From contig JAPZUF010000005.1 in the NCBI GenBank assembly GCA_027533395.1, positions 101,859 through 165,858 of the forward strand: a DNA stretch of 64,000 nucleotides, read 5' to 3'. The stretch is from Cyclobacteriaceae bacterium. GTDB lineage: Bacteria; Bacteroidota; Bacteroidia; Cytophagales; Cyclobacteriaceae. The notes beneath the pieces were generated by a model that saw nothing but the letters and a program-made list of their open reading frames with translations, had not been told where the DNA came from and ran no database searches. Both the position numbers and the translations under genes were made by a program. Shown one piece after another: positions 54,101-63,167 of this stretch (its first letter is position 1; the number at the start of each line of letters is the position of its first letter).

Positions 54101-55043
54101 CAATCAAAAAGCTGGTGTTATTAAAAATCCGGTTGTTGGTGATATAGTAGTTGCCATATCCGGAATAACATTTGGTAATAAAGAATTAAGGTTAATTGCT
54201 TATGAGGGTGGTGCGCCCTTTTCAGGTAAAATAACGAATGCGAATTATTTGAATTTAAAGGATGCAAAAGAAAACCATGTTGATTACCTTGTTAATCTTG
54301 AGAATTTCTCCGTAACTGCATTAGCATTGTCAAGATTTGCAGAACAAGAAACCGAAAGAAGAACGCTGCATTCTTTGCATCCATACGGTGCCAATACTAA
54401 AGCTAGCGCTTTACTAACCATTCCAATTATTGTGAAAAGTACAGGCGCATTCCTTACTTATAGAGATGTGGCCATTCTTGAACCAGAAAATGATTTTGTA
54501 ACCATAGAGGCTACAACAGATGGAGTAAACTGGACTGCCTTAAAACCAAGTTATCATGCAGCTACTAATCCAAATTGGCTAAGTGTTTATAATAGTCCGG
54601 CTCCTAATAATGTTCCAAATTATACTGAAATGGTTGAGCATAATATCGATTTACTTGACTTCTTTGAACCTGCTGACAAAATCTTAATCAGATTTAGGGT
54701 AGAAGCAAACGCAACTGTACAAGCATGGGGCTGGGCTTTGGATTACCTTGCAGTTCAGGAAACACCAACCAATGTTGTTGAATCGAAAAACAACATTGAG
54801 ACGTTTGAAGTATATCCTAACCCTGTAAAACGTGGTGAAAAAATAACGGTAAGCTATACTTTAAATGGCAATTTGAAATCCCATCTACAATTCTTAGGAC
54901 AAGAAGGTAAAATGATAAATACTTTTAAGACACAAGAAACAGGCAAAACAGAAATTGAAACGAATAATTTACAACCTGGATTATTCTTCGTTCAAATACA
55001 ATCAGATACAGAAACAAAAATTAAAAAAGTTGTTGTCCAATAA
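51129..55043 (+). CDS. Type IX-secreted VPS10/sortilin-like beta-propeller protein
   Basis: 1304 residues. N-terminal helix as signal, then BNR/Asp-box repeats typical of sortilin/VPS10-type propellers: KTINGGQSWRNL, KSTDRGENWTQL, RSVNGGTNWNL, KSTDAGISWN, ESTDGGDTWAI. A beta-rich middle and a C-terminal T9SS sorting domain follow (FEVYPNPVKRGEK, then TNNLQPGLFFVQIQ and KKVVVQ). The protein is thus exported by the type IX system and cleaved. It may bind or cut glycans or proteins; its target is unknown. Confidence 0.9.
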   Translation: MKKILLLTTLFVAGISTISVYEKVNKKLPSNTIANTEEDFNGPAEFAKFHWQIRTAEGDSKPNYKNGYKLRELRKSKQLARIRQSSRTKSNGVTEWIEHGPANVPGRTRGLIVDPADPNKNTWYAGSVGGGVWKTINGGQSWRNLTPDLPNLATSVLVQSTSNPNVIYCGTGEGFFNLDAIDGAGIFKSTDRGENWTQLSSTINFPDINRMVVDPTNENIVIAATADGIYRSVNGGTNWNLVLDEELMQDLKATPGNFNILYAAQNSVGVWKSTDAGISWNLTGPLGPVGRVEISISPVNTSRIFASAEAEAFGSGSVLLMSNNSGDSWSAVNVTINENTVDFLNEQGWYDNTIACDPLNANIVYFGGVDLFRTLLTSGSTTRAIYTIEEDNASSFLGLVSFTSATNGNFDVGASANSTSVEIRFGPGETQKAHRFTVPTGATSGVPDASYTYQNYVDVPFTVWDISTVPNRQLMVSFRDQANNGIFDLIANNTSSTNANEQSREYLFINNVAYSQTANTSIARNGGHVFNEMYNFWPFLEEGGVFPPNFSATLSINAITQQVLNATTINITDGRGEFGNGKNNNVHVDHHNIVMIPMTASTYKILNANDGGVFVSNTSATPGINNGEWTSTDKGYNSSQFYGADKKPGAEEYFGGMQDNGTWVSPQNQVATATSNYSFKIGGDGFEVIWNNSNPQLLIGGSQFNNFGRSINGGSSFSSAVSGLSGDMPFISKLANSNSFADRIFTLGGSGVFVSNNFGQNWTLTPITTKWANASLMDIEVSRANANIVWAGTGMTSQLSLHVSTNGGKTFSETNNYTETSLGGITKLASHPTEPNTAYALFSLAGKPKVLVTKNLGQTWQDLSGYGTNNVSSKGFPDVAVYCLYVRPDNTDIIWVGTEIGIVESTDGGDTWAIIEDFPNVSVWDMKGVDDKVVIATHGRGIWTATINSSTSQSNVPNLPTIVATGPDPNEKLAIKITNPSLYDSIEVSVGNQKAGVIKNPVVGDIVVAISGITFGNKELRLIAYEGGAPFSGKITNANYLNLKDAKENHVDYLVNLENFSVTALALSRFAEQETERRTLHSLHPYGANTKASALLTIPIIVKSTGAFLTYRDVAILEPENDFVTIEATTDGVNWTALKPSYHAATNPNWLSVYNSPAPNNVPNYTEMVEHNIDLLDFFEPADKILIRFRVEANATVQAWGWALDYLAVQETPTNVVESKNNIETFEVYPNPVKRGEKITVSYTLNGNLKSHLQFLGQEGKMINTFKTQETGKTEIETNNLQPGLFFVQIQSDTETKIKKVVVQ

Positions 55044-55062
55044 CTTAAAATAATTTATTCTT

Positions 55063-55668
55063 TTAATGCATACGGTCGCTTCTTAACGGGAGCGACCGTA
55101 CTATTTCAGCCTCTTGCTCTAAAATTTCTTGCCAACGTTGCATCACTATTTCTTCGGGTAAGTAAGCGTACGCTAATCCAAGAAAATTTTTATAATGACC
55201 CGCTTCAGAAACCATCAATTCGTAATAAAATTTTGAAAGTTCTTCATCTGCAATATTTTTCCACAACAATTTAAAACGTTCACAACTTCTAGCTTCTATT
55301 AGTGCATTCATCAGCAAACGCTCCATTAACTGCTGGTCACGACTTCCACCTTTTCTAACAACTTTATTTTGCAGAGCATCTACATAAGTATCTTTACGTT
55401 GCCTTTCCAATACAAAACCTCTCTTTTTCAATTGCTCTAACACGCGTTCAAAATGTGCCCATTCTTCAGCTACAACAGGTGTTAATGCTTCGACTAATTT
55501 TTCTTTTTCAGGATACGTAACAATTAAAGAGATACAAGAAGACGCAGCTTTTTGTTCGCAATAAGCATGATCAACTAGAATATCTTTAATGTTCATGCTT
55601 GCAATATCCACCCAGCGTGGATCTGTTGGCAATTCAAGTCCGAGTGTAAATTTATCTTTCGCTTGCAT
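55063..55668 (-). CDS. miaE: tRNA-(ms2io6A)-hydroxylase
   Basis: 201 residues from the ATG at 55668. A ferritin-like di-iron enzyme that hydroxylates 2-methylthio-N6-isopentenyladenosine in tRNA. The metal-binding helices are visible in ILVDHAYCEQKAASS, VAEEWAHFERVLEQL, LIEARSCERFKLLWK and MVSEAGHYKNFLGLA, giving the Glu/His set. Its last codons lie in a 9-bp hairpin. Confidence 0.9.
   Translation of the reverse strand: MQAKDKFTLGLELPTDPRWVDIASMNIKDILVDHAYCEQKAASSCISLIVTYPEKEKLVEALTPVVAEEWAHFERVLEQLKKRGFVLERQRKDTYVDALQNKVVRKGGSRDQQLMERLLMNALIEARSCERFKLLWKNIADEELSKFYYELMVSEAGHYKNFLGLAYAYLPEEIVMQRWQEILEQEAEIVRSLPLRSDRMH
55072..55099. terminator. Hairpin overlapping the miaE 3' end
   Basis: ACGGTCGCT pairs with AGCGACCGT (9 perfect bp, 10-base loop) between convergent genes. 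It lies within the last codons of miaE (RSLPLRSDRMH). T-runs are short, so its terminator role is uncertain. Confidence 0.45.
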
Positions 55669-55673
55669 AAATT

Positions 55674-57581
55674 TTAATCGTAGAAAGACCAATCGAAACC
55701 AAAATCAAAGACATTAGATTGACCTGGGTAAAACGGAGTTGCAAAATAGCCGGTGTCTTGAAAGGCTTGTAAAATATTATGATACCTAAAGAATAATCTT
55801 CCTCGTTTCATCTTCCAATTAAAGAATCCATCTAATAATAGATAATCAATATTAACGAATTGTCTTTGGGTGTAAAACTGTTGAGTTGGTAAATCATACC
55901 CATTTGCGAAATAGGCAGATTGCCAGCGTGCCTCCACGCCAAACTGAATATCAAAGTTACCATCAAAGAAAATATTTTGATAAGCAAGTTGACCATGCAA
56001 TAACCATTCAGGTACTTGTATAGCATTGTTGCTGTTTTCTAAAACACTTGTATACAATGCTCGAGCATCAAGCGTAAATTTCCTTCTAATAAATTGCCAT
56101 TGCAATCTAAACTCAGGAGATTGCATGATTTGATTTCCACTGCTTTGCTCTGGCAATACTTTTTGCTTGGTTGCCGTCTCGTTTAAATCAAAAAAAACAT
56201 AATTGTTTAAAGTTGTTAGGGTAATACCGGCAGAAGCTTTCAATCCTTTTAAAGGAAGTTTGGCGAAACCTTTTAATTGATTGACTTCAACATCTCGAAA
56301 TACATTCGACCAACCATCAAACTCTCCAATATACGCTTGTTGAACAAAAGTAGGTTTGTATTGCGCCCGAAAAAGTGAACCTTCCAACCACGGTGTTTCT
56401 AATCCAACGCCAATTTTATAATTCGAACTTAGCAAAGCTTCTGCTTCTGCTAAAAAAGTAAATCCTTTCTTGTATTGATAAGCCAAAGTTCCTCCGGAAT
56501 AATATTCCGTTCCTTTGGTTTTAATAGGCAATCCACCTTCATCTATATGGTCGTAATCCATTTCATATCTTCGAGTTGCCCAATATCCATTTAGTAAAAC
56601 TTCTCCGATATTTCCTTTCAAACCTAATTCATTTCGGGTAGTTCTAAACCAGTTTCGATCTCCTGCTGCACTTCTATTTAAGACACGAGCATCATAAAAA
56701 TCGTTACTTGGAGTAGTCTCAATGAATCCAACATACTGTCGTTGCTTATCAAATTGATGGTACACTTGCCATGTTTTCCAAATGCGATATTGCTGGTAGA
56801 GATGAGTGGCAATCCTAACATCTCGTGTTTCTGCTGTTGTTAATTCAGGCTGTGCGAATTGTGTAAAGAAATCAGAAAGTAGAAAATTTTCTGAAACTTG
56901 TACACCACCGTTTTCGATAACTGTGTGACGCATTCTTCGCGCATTGGCAAAAACCCAATAAGCAGAATCTTTGGTATGATAAGTCATGAAGAAATCGTAA
57001 TAATTGCTTCTTACATTTCTATCTCCTTTTCCCTGCCTTTGTATTTGTTTATCAATTAATAAAGCTTTGTAATTAAAACCGAAGTTCCAATTGGGTTTAA
57101 TATTACGAGTATAAACTACACGTGTGATTGATCTGCCTTTACCTCCAAGAATTACCTGCATATTCGAATAAGGTGAATGCGTATCAAAGTAACGCATGGT
57201 ATCTAATTCCCAATAAACGTTATAAGCATTAAACCCGGAGCTAACGCCAATGGTTTGAGGTAAGCGATAATAGATGGGGGACATGGCTGTGCCGATGTTC
57301 CCTAAATCCTGATACTCGTGATTAAGTCTGTTGATAAATGTAAACTGATGAAAATTTCGAATCAAGGTATCAATACTGCTTGATTCAAATCTATTTAAGA
57401 AAACAGTTCGCTCAGTATAATAGCGAGTTGATTTAGGGCCGTAAATCTGTTTGGTGGTATCATCTAAAATAGAAGCTCTTTTTTTCTTTCCTCCTAATTC
57501 TTCATCCTCATCTTGTGCCTGAACTGAGGATACAATAGCAGAAGCAAAAAACAATAAAAACAAAAACTTAGGCCAATTCAT
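55674..57581 (-). CDS. Putative porin (Porin_10-like)
   Basis: 635 residues with a signal peptide (FLLFFASAIVSSVQAQ), a short acidic linker (DEDEELGGKKK), and an outer-membrane beta-barrel of alternating strands ending in FDFGFDWSFYD, a typical last-strand pattern with C-terminal aromatic residues. Matches the Bacteroidota porin family next to lipid A genes. Starts inside lpxK's 3' end (14-base overlap), so it is in the same operon. Confidence 0.8.
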   Translation of the reverse strand: MNWPKFLFLLFFASAIVSSVQAQDEDEELGGKKKRASILDDTTKQIYGPKSTRYYTERTVFLNRFESSSIDTLIRNFHQFTFINRLNHEYQDLGNIGTAMSPIYYRLPQTIGVSSGFNAYNVYWELDTMRYFDTHSPYSNMQVILGGKGRSITRVVYTRNIKPNWNFGFNYKALLIDKQIQRQGKGDRNVRSNYYDFFMTYHTKDSAYWVFANARRMRHTVIENGGVQVSENFLLSDFFTQFAQPELTTAETRDVRIATHLYQQYRIWKTWQVYHQFDKQRQYVGFIETTPSNDFYDARVLNRSAAGDRNWFRTTRNELGLKGNIGEVLLNGYWATRRYEMDYDHIDEGGLPIKTKGTEYYSGGTLAYQYKKGFTFLAEAEALLSSNYKIGVGLETPWLEGSLFRAQYKPTFVQQAYIGEFDGWSNVFRDVEVNQLKGFAKLPLKGLKASAGITLTTLNNYVFFDLNETATKQKVLPEQSSGNQIMQSPEFRLQWQFIRRKFTLDARALYTSVLENSNNAIQVPEWLLHGQLAYQNIFFDGNFDIQFGVEARWQSAYFANGYDLPTQQFYTQRQFVNIDYLLLDGFFNWKMKRGRLFFRYHNILQAFQDTGYFATPFYPGQSNVFDFGFDWSFYD

Positions 57582-58620
57582 AATCTGCTAGTTGTTGGTG
57601 AATATAACTGATCAGCTGATTATCAAACTTCGAGCCATCTTCAAGTAAAACCATTTCAATCGGCAAGTATAAAAATCTATCCCGATTATTTTGACAAAGT
57701 AAATTCAATTTCACAAAATCCTTTTCTGTTGTAATCACATAGGCTTGATGTTGATGCATCACTTTTTCTATTTTATCCACATCATTCGCTGTGTAATGAT
57801 GATGGTCTCTGAAATCAAAAACTTCTACTACTTTAAATTTTTCTTTCATCGATTGTATAAATAAATCAGATTGAGCTAAACCGGAAACCAATACAACAGA
57901 TTGAATTGACTCAGCATCTTTAATAGAACCATCAAAATTCCGTAAACTTTTTTCCTGTATGCCGGCAAAGTAAATCGAAGCATCTGTGTGTTTGCTGATT
58001 TGTTTTTCAATCGCTTCTCTTTCTTCTTTTGATATAGTAACCGGGCATTTCGTTACCACTACCACATCAGCTCGCTTTGCTCCTCTCGCACTTTCGCGCA
58101 AACGACCAACCGGCATCAGATAATCATCATAAAATGGCTTTCTGTAATCCGTTAACAAAATAGTAAAACCGGGGCGCACATAGCGATGTTGAAAGGCATC
58201 ATCTAACACAATGCTTTGCAAACCTTCTATTTGATCTACTAAAAACGGAATGGCCATTGCTCGTTCCTCACAAACAGCTACGTCAATTTCCTTCTTGTAT
58301 TTTTGATACACTTGAAAAGGCTCATCCCCTAGTGTAACGGGTGTATCATCAGAATTAGCTAATTTTAATCCTTTCGTTGCCCTGCCATAACCACGGCTCA
58401 ACATCGCAGTTTTTATTCTATGCTGGAGCAATAAGCGAATCACATATTCTGCCATGGGTGTTTTTCCGGTACCTCCTACTGCCAGGTTTCCGATAGCAAT
58501 AACAGGTATTGAAAAAGAAACTGATGGCTTTATCTTTAAATCGAAAAGCAAATTGCGCAGCCGTGTTACAGCATCTAATAAAATAGAAAATGGAAAAAGA
58601 AGATACCGAAGCCTGGTCAT
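57568..58620 (-). CDS. lpxK: Tetraacyldisaccharide 4'-kinase
   Basis: Inner-membrane kinase that adds the 4'-phosphate to the lipid A precursor. The P-loop is in GNLAVGGTGKTPMAEYV and the later motif in VVLDDAFQHRY fits LpxK. The ATG at 58620 (MTRLRYLLFPFS) is the best start; earlier in-frame codons add residues without family support. About 350 residues, normal length. Overlaps the porin gene by 14 bases. Confidence 0.93.
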   Translation of the reverse strand: MTRLRYLLFPFSILLDAVTRLRNLLFDLKIKPSVSFSIPVIAIGNLAVGGTGKTPMAEYVIRLLLQHRIKTAMLSRGYGRATKGLKLANSDDTPVTLGDEPFQVYQKYKKEIDVAVCEERAMAIPFLVDQIEGLQSIVLDDAFQHRYVRPGFTILLTDYRKPFYDDYLMPVGRLRESARGAKRADVVVVTKCPVTISKEEREAIEKQISKHTDASIYFAGIQEKSLRNFDGSIKDAESIQSVVLVSGLAQSDLFIQSMKEKFKVVEVFDFRDHHHYTANDVDKIEKVMHQHQAYVITTEKDFVKLNLLCQNNRDRFLYLPIEMVLLEDGSKFDNQLISYIHQQLADYELA

Positions 58621-58700
58621 GCTTAACATCAAAAGGCAAAAGTAATTCTTATCAGGCAATACCTATGTGGCTAACCCTTTTTTCCTGCTAAATTTCCGAT

Positions 58701-59798
58701 ATGACTATCAAGCACATCATCCAATACTTAGAAAGCATCGCCCCTTTGGCCTACCAAGAAAATTACGATAACAGTGGTTTACTCACCGGCCATCCGGATT
58801 GGGAAACAAATGCCGCTCTTATCACTTTAGATTGCACAGAGGCAGTAGTAGAGGAAGCCATCTCAAAAAATTGTAACCTGATTATCGCCCATCATCCTAT
58901 CATTTTTAAAGGATTGAAAAAGCTAACCGGCAGCAATTACGTGGAAAGAACTGTTATAAAGGCAATCGAAAATAAAATTGCGATTTATGCCATCCACACG
59001 AACCTGGATAATGTTTGGCAAGGTGTGAACCAACAAATTGCGCAAAAGCTGGAGTTAAACAATATTGCCATACTTCAACCCAGTAAAAATCAATTAGCTA
59101 AAATCGTAACCTTCGTACCTGAAAATAAAACCGGTGATGTTTTAAATGCTTTGCACAAGGCCGGTGCGGGCAACATTGGCAATTACTCCGATTGTAGTTT
59201 TAAAGTAAATGGCATCGGAACGTTCAAACCTAATGAACTAGCAAACCCTAGCATTGGACAAGCCAATCAGCAAGAATGGGTGCAGGAGGATAGAATCGAA
59301 CTTATTTTTCCCATTCATGCAGAAAAATCAGTGATTCAGGCCTTGCATCTGGCTCATCCTTACGAGGTGCCAGCTTATTACATACAAACTTTAGAAAATG
59401 AAAATCAGGAAATGGGTGCCGGAATGATTGGAGAACTGAGTCAGGCATTATCCGGAATTGAATTTTTAAAGTACCTAAAAGAAAAAATGAATCTCCAGAC
59501 TATCAGACATACCGCACTTTTGCAAAAACCGATCAAAAAAGTAGCGCTTTGTGGCGGTTCAGGAAGTTTTCTATTAAAAAAAGCCATTTCTGCTGGGGCA
59601 GATGCTTTTGTTTCGGCAGATTTTAAATACCACGAGTTTTTTGATGCTGAAAATAAGCTAGTAATCGCAGATATTGGCCATTATGAGAGCGAGGTTTATA
59701 CGAAAGATTGGATAAGTGCGCTTTTAACAAAAAAATTTCCTACTTTTGCGGTCAATTTTTCTGGAATTAACACTAATCCAATAAGTTACTACCACTGA
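58701..59798 (+). CDS. Nif3-like dinuclear metal protein (YbgI/DUF34)
   Basis: 365 residues, GTP cyclohydrolase I-like fold with an insertion in the middle (residues 125-235). The metal-site motifs are IAHHPIIFKGLKKL, YAIHTNLDNVWQGVN and IADIGHYESE. Function is debated; often linked to NAD or Fe-S metabolism. It is coupled to the next gene (TGATG overlap). Confidence 0.9.
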   Translation: MTIKHIIQYLESIAPLAYQENYDNSGLLTGHPDWETNAALITLDCTEAVVEEAISKNCNLIIAHHPIIFKGLKKLTGSNYVERTVIKAIENKIAIYAIHTNLDNVWQGVNQQIAQKLELNNIAILQPSKNQLAKIVTFVPENKTGDVLNALHKAGAGNIGNYSDCSFKVNGIGTFKPNELANPSIGQANQQEWVQEDRIELIFPIHAEKSVIQALHLAHPYEVPAYYIQTLENENQEMGAGMIGELSQALSGIEFLKYLKEKMNLQTIRHTALLQKPIKKVALCGGSGSFLLKKAISAGADAFVSADFKYHEFFDAENKLVIADIGHYESEVYTKDWISALLTKKFPTFAVNFSGINTNPISYYH

Positions 59799-60610
59799 TG
59801 GAAACACAAACTGTAGCACAGAAACTCGAAGCCCTCGTTAAATTACAAACCATAGACAGCAAAATAGACGAACTCAAGAAATTGAGAGGCGATTTGCCAG
59901 ATGAAGTTCAAGACCTTGAAGACGAGCTGGAAGGCTACAAAACCCGCATGGGTCGCTTTACAGGCGAACAAAAGGAGCTAGACGAAAACATTAAAAAATT
60001 CAAAGAAGGCATTAAAGAAGCTGAAAAACTGATTAAGAAATACCAAGAACAGCAAAAAAATGTTCGCAATAACCGCGAATACGATGCCATCACTAAAGAA
60101 ATTGAATTGCAGGAATTGGAAATCCAGATCTGCGAGAAAAAAATAAAACAAGCGAAGGACGAAATTGCGCGTAAGAAAGAAGAAGGCGAAAAGATTGAAG
60201 CGCAGGTTAATGAACGCAGCGAACATTTAGCCATCAAGAAAAAAGAATTGGATGGTATTTTAGCTGAAAGCCAGGAAGAAGAAAGAAGATTATTAGAAGA
60301 AAGAGAAAAGGCTACTAAAAAGATTGAAGATAAAAGCCTACTTAAATATTACGAACGCTTACGCGGAAGTTTAACCAACGGTTTAGCAGTTGTGCGTGTA
60401 GTTCGTGGTGCTGCCGAAGGATGTAACATCGTTATTCCTCCTCAAAAAATTGCTGAGATCAGAGAAAAGAAAAAAATTGTGATTGACGAACACAGCGGTC
60501 GTATCTTAGCCGATGTTGATATTGATACATTGGATGAAAGCGACAAGCCAAAATCAGCAAAACCAGCCGTTGCACCAACGCCAACACGCAGACGTAAAAC
60601 TGCTGAATAA
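59798..60610 (+). CDS. Coiled-coil protein with degenerate zinc ribbon (CT398-like)
   Basis: 270 residues. A long coiled coil (residues 5-180) is followed by the region that in this family is a C4 zinc ribbon. Here the first Cys pair reads GAAEGCN (one Cys left) and the second reads VIDEHSGRI (Asp and Ser in place of Cys), so only one of four ligands remains. The fold may persist without zinc. Family proteins have been linked to secretion and flagella or unknown roles. Coupled to nif3-like upstream. Confidence 0.85.
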   Translation: METQTVAQKLEALVKLQTIDSKIDELKKLRGDLPDEVQDLEDELEGYKTRMGRFTGEQKELDENIKKFKEGIKEAEKLIKKYQEQQKNVRNNREYDAITKEIELQELEIQICEKKIKQAKDEIARKKEEGEKIEAQVNERSEHLAIKKKELDGILAESQEEERRLLEEREKATKKIEDKSLLKYYERLRGSLTNGLAVVRVVRGAAEGCNIVIPPQKIAEIREKKKIVIDEHSGRILADVDIDTLDESDKPKSAKPAVAPTPTRRRKTAE

Positions 60611-60617
60611 TACTTTT

Positions 60618-62045
60618 TTGTTCGCTTCTAAAATCATAAAAGCAAGTCTGTTGACTTGCTTTTTTTATTGTACCTCCTTTGCTCAAACACAGAAGGAAGC
60701 TGATGCAGCTTATGAGCAAGTCATGCAATTGCAATTTTTGAAACAACCTAAAGCATTAACGTCATCAATTGATACAGATTACGTTTATGAACTCAGCCAT
60801 GTATTAGAGATAATAGCAGAAGAAGATGATAAACTTTTTCTAGCCTATGAGGAACAATTCGAAACCACAGCAGCCAGTTGGAAAAAGAAAAGAGAAAACG
60901 AACCTTACTTAGCAGAGTTGTATGTGTTGTGGGCCTTTGCTAAACTAAAAATGAAGCAAGAGTTTCAAGCCGCTATGCTCATTCGAAAGGCTTACCACAT
61001 TGTAACAGACGAACAACACAGCAAAAATTTAAAGGCACAAAAAACAAAAGGATTGCTTTACATCATGCTGGGTGCAGTTCCTGAAAAATATAATTGGTTG
61101 CTGCGCGTCTTCAGTATGCAGGGCAATACAACCGAAGGTATTCAACTCTTAAAAAGTTTATACCAAACAGAACATAACCAAGCCTGGGAAAGCGGACTTT
61201 GGCTCGCGTTGGCACAGGGGTATCTTTTACAAGAACCTCAGTTGGGTTTAACATTAGCCGACTCTTTAATTCAACAAAAGCCAAACCGAACCATAGCAAA
61301 ATTGTTAGCTGCATCGCTTGCCTTAAAAGCAAACCAAGCAGAAAAAACGTTGCACTATATGGAGGATTTACAAAACAATAAAAATACTACACCTCTCTTC
61401 TATTACCTGGCCGGAGAAGCTAACTTATGCAAAGGTAATGATGTGGAAGCTGCCGCTTGGTTCATTCGGTTCAATCAACAATACAAAGGCACCAACTTGG
61501 TAAAGGATGCTTATTTTAAAACCGGGTTATCCTATTGGTTACTCCATCAAAACAGTATAGCTAAACGTTACTTTACTTTAGCATCACAAAATGGAGTAGC
61601 CCATACTGAAGCAGATAAATATGCAGAGAAAGCATTGGCAACTATACTGCAATCAGATAAAACCCTTTGGCGCATTCGACTATTTACTGATGGTGGTTAC
61701 TTTGCAAAAGCAAAAGAATTAGTGGAATCAAAAAACGAAAGTGATTTCACCTCGCTTAAAAATCAAGTAGAATTTTATTATCGAAAAGCACGATTGTTTG
61801 ATAAGATGAAAGATACTGCCTCAGCTGAAAAATTCTATTTACAAACCATTGCCAAAGCCAGAAAAAATCACTGGTACTTCGCGCCAAATGCTTGTTTACA
61901 ACTGGGTTATCAATACAAATCGATGAATGAAAATGAGAAGGCTTGTCGTTGGTTCAATCAGGCTTTATCGTACGATAAACACGAATACAAAAATTCCATC
62001 GATTCAAAAGCAAAAGCTGCGCTGGCTCAACTCAATTGTAAATGA
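60618..62045 (+). CDS. Exported TPR protein
   Basis: 475 residues if started at the TTG at 60618, giving a signal peptide FASKIIKASLLTCFFYCTSFAQ. No ATG precedes the signal region in this frame; the next ATG would drop it. The rest is helical TPR-like repeats (PLFYYLAGEANLCKGN, KRYFTLASQNGVAHT). Its codons 7-16 form a terminator hairpin, so expression may be attenuated. The 3' end overlaps the convergent phosphatase by 19 bases. Function unknown. Confidence 0.75.
   Translation: MFASKIIKASLLTCFFYCTSFAQTQKEADAAYEQVMQLQFLKQPKALTSSIDTDYVYELSHVLEIIAEEDDKLFLAYEEQFETTAASWKKKRENEPYLAELYVLWAFAKLKMKQEFQAAMLIRKAYHIVTDEQHSKNLKAQKTKGLLYIMLGAVPEKYNWLLRVFSMQGNTTEGIQLLKSLYQTEHNQAWESGLWLALAQGYLLQEPQLGLTLADSLIQQKPNRTIAKLLAASLALKANQAEKTLHYMEDLQNNKNTTPLFYYLAGEANLCKGNDVEAAAWFIRFNQQYKGTNLVKDAYFKTGLSYWLLHQNSIAKRYFTLASQNGVAHTEADKYAEKALATILQSDKTLWRIRLFTDGGYFAKAKELVESKNESDFTSLKNQVEFYYRKARLFDKMKDTASAEKFYLQTIAKARKNHWYFAPNACLQLGYQYKSMNENEKACRWFNQALSYDKHEYKNSIDSKAKAALAQLNCK
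60638..60666 (+). terminator. Terminator hairpin inside signal-peptide codons
   Basis: AAAAGCAAGTC pairs with GACTTGCTTTT (11 perfect bp, 4-base loop) followed by more T. It would end the zinc-ribbon transcript, yet lies within the apparent start of the TPR protein. Confidence 0.75.
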
Positions 62046-62641
62046 CTGGTATCATTATAACGCATCACCTGAAATTGTTTGCCTGTATAGTTAAGTTGAT
62101 ACAAACATAAATTTCGATGCTCGAACATATCCATAGCGCGCAAAGGATAATGCAGCCAATGACAAAGTAAAATCCTAATGGCTCGTCCGTGCATGCAAAT
62201 CAAAATAGTTTCTTCCTTTTCCTGATTCAAGATGATATCCAATGCCGGCTTCATCCTCACTACTACTTCCTCCGGACTTTCTCCTCCTTCAATGCGCAAA
62301 TCGGTTTTACCTTCCTGCCATTGCTTTAACATATGATGGTAATACGCATCTTCTTCCGGTGTAATGGGTTGTCCTTCTTTTTTGCCCCACGAAATTTCAT
62401 TCAAACCAACCAAAGAAACATGCTTTATACCTCCATCAATAAACTGTTGAACTGATTCCTGCGTACGCACTAATTTAGACGTATAAACTGCATCAAAAGG
62501 GATGTGTTTCCAGGCTTTATGAAATGCTTCGGCTTGCTTACGACCCGTATCGTTTAGAGAACTATTTACCCCACTGCCTTGCACAATATTTTTTAAATTG
62601 AAATCAGTTTGCCCGTGGCGTATAAGATAGATTTTTTTCAA
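62027..62641 (-). CDS. Histidine-phosphatase family protein
   Basis: 204 residues from a TTG at 62641, giving MKKIYLIRHGQTDF; a TTG two codons earlier is also possible and no ATG is available. The catalytic RHG is at the N-terminus, second His in CMHGRAIRILLCHW, with Glu in ISWGKKEGQP. It resembles phosphoglycerate mutase-like and alpha-ribazole phosphatase (CobC) enzymes. Shares 19 bases with the convergent TPR gene. Substrate unknown. Confidence 0.85.
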   Translation of the reverse strand: MKKIYLIRHGQTDFNLKNIVQGSGVNSSLNDTGRKQAEAFHKAWKHIPFDAVYTSKLVRTQESVQQFIDGGIKHVSLVGLNEISWGKKEGQPITPEEDAYYHHMLKQWQEGKTDLRIEGGESPEEVVVRMKPALDIILNQEKEETILICMHGRAIRILLCHWLHYPLRAMDMFEHRNLCLYQLNYTGKQFQVMRYNDTSHLQLS

Positions 62642-62740
62642 GGTCAATTTTCGGTATTTTGGCCGGATTTTTTGAAACAGAACGCAATAATACAGGTTAT
62701 TATTGACTAGCAGACAAAAACAAGCATTTGAACCAAAATT

Positions 62741-63166
62741 ATGGGAATATTCAGGGATGGAATCACAATAGAAAAGCTAAATGCCAGCTCTCATGGCAAC
62801 ATGGTTGGTCATCTAGGAATTCGCTACACTGAAATTGGCGAAGATTTTTTAGTTGGAACCATGCCGGTAGATGAACGGACCATTCAACCCATGGGTTTAT
62901 TGCATGGTGGCGCTTCTGTTGCTTTAGCTGAAACCCTCGGTAGCGTTGCTTCTCTTTGTTGTATTGATATGGCGAAGTATAGTCCTGTAGGTTTGGAAAT
63001 AAATGCTAACAATATTAAAAGTGCGAGAAGTGGTTTGGTAACAGGTATAGCCAAAGCTTTGCACATTGGCAACAGAACCCATGTGTGGGAAATAAAAATT
63101 ACCAACGAGAATAACGAGTTAGTTTGTGCCAGCAGAATAACCATGGCGATAATTGAAAGAAAATAA
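62741..63166 (+). CDS. Hotdog-fold thioesterase (PaaI/MenI-like)
   Basis: 141 residues with the hotdog signature IQPMGLLHGGASVALAETLGSVAS (helix with catalytic Glu), matching the 1,4-dihydroxy-2-naphthoyl-CoA thioesterase group. The gene directly downstream is an isochorismate synthase, which favours a menaquinone role (DHNA-CoA hydrolysis). Substrate inferred from context. Confidence 0.85.
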   Translation: MGIFRDGITIEKLNASSHGNMVGHLGIRYTEIGEDFLVGTMPVDERTIQPMGLLHGGASVALAETLGSVASLCCIDMAKYSPVGLEINANNIKSARSGLVTGIAKALHIGNRTHVWEIKITNENNELVCASRITMAIIERK

Positions 63167-63167
63167 A

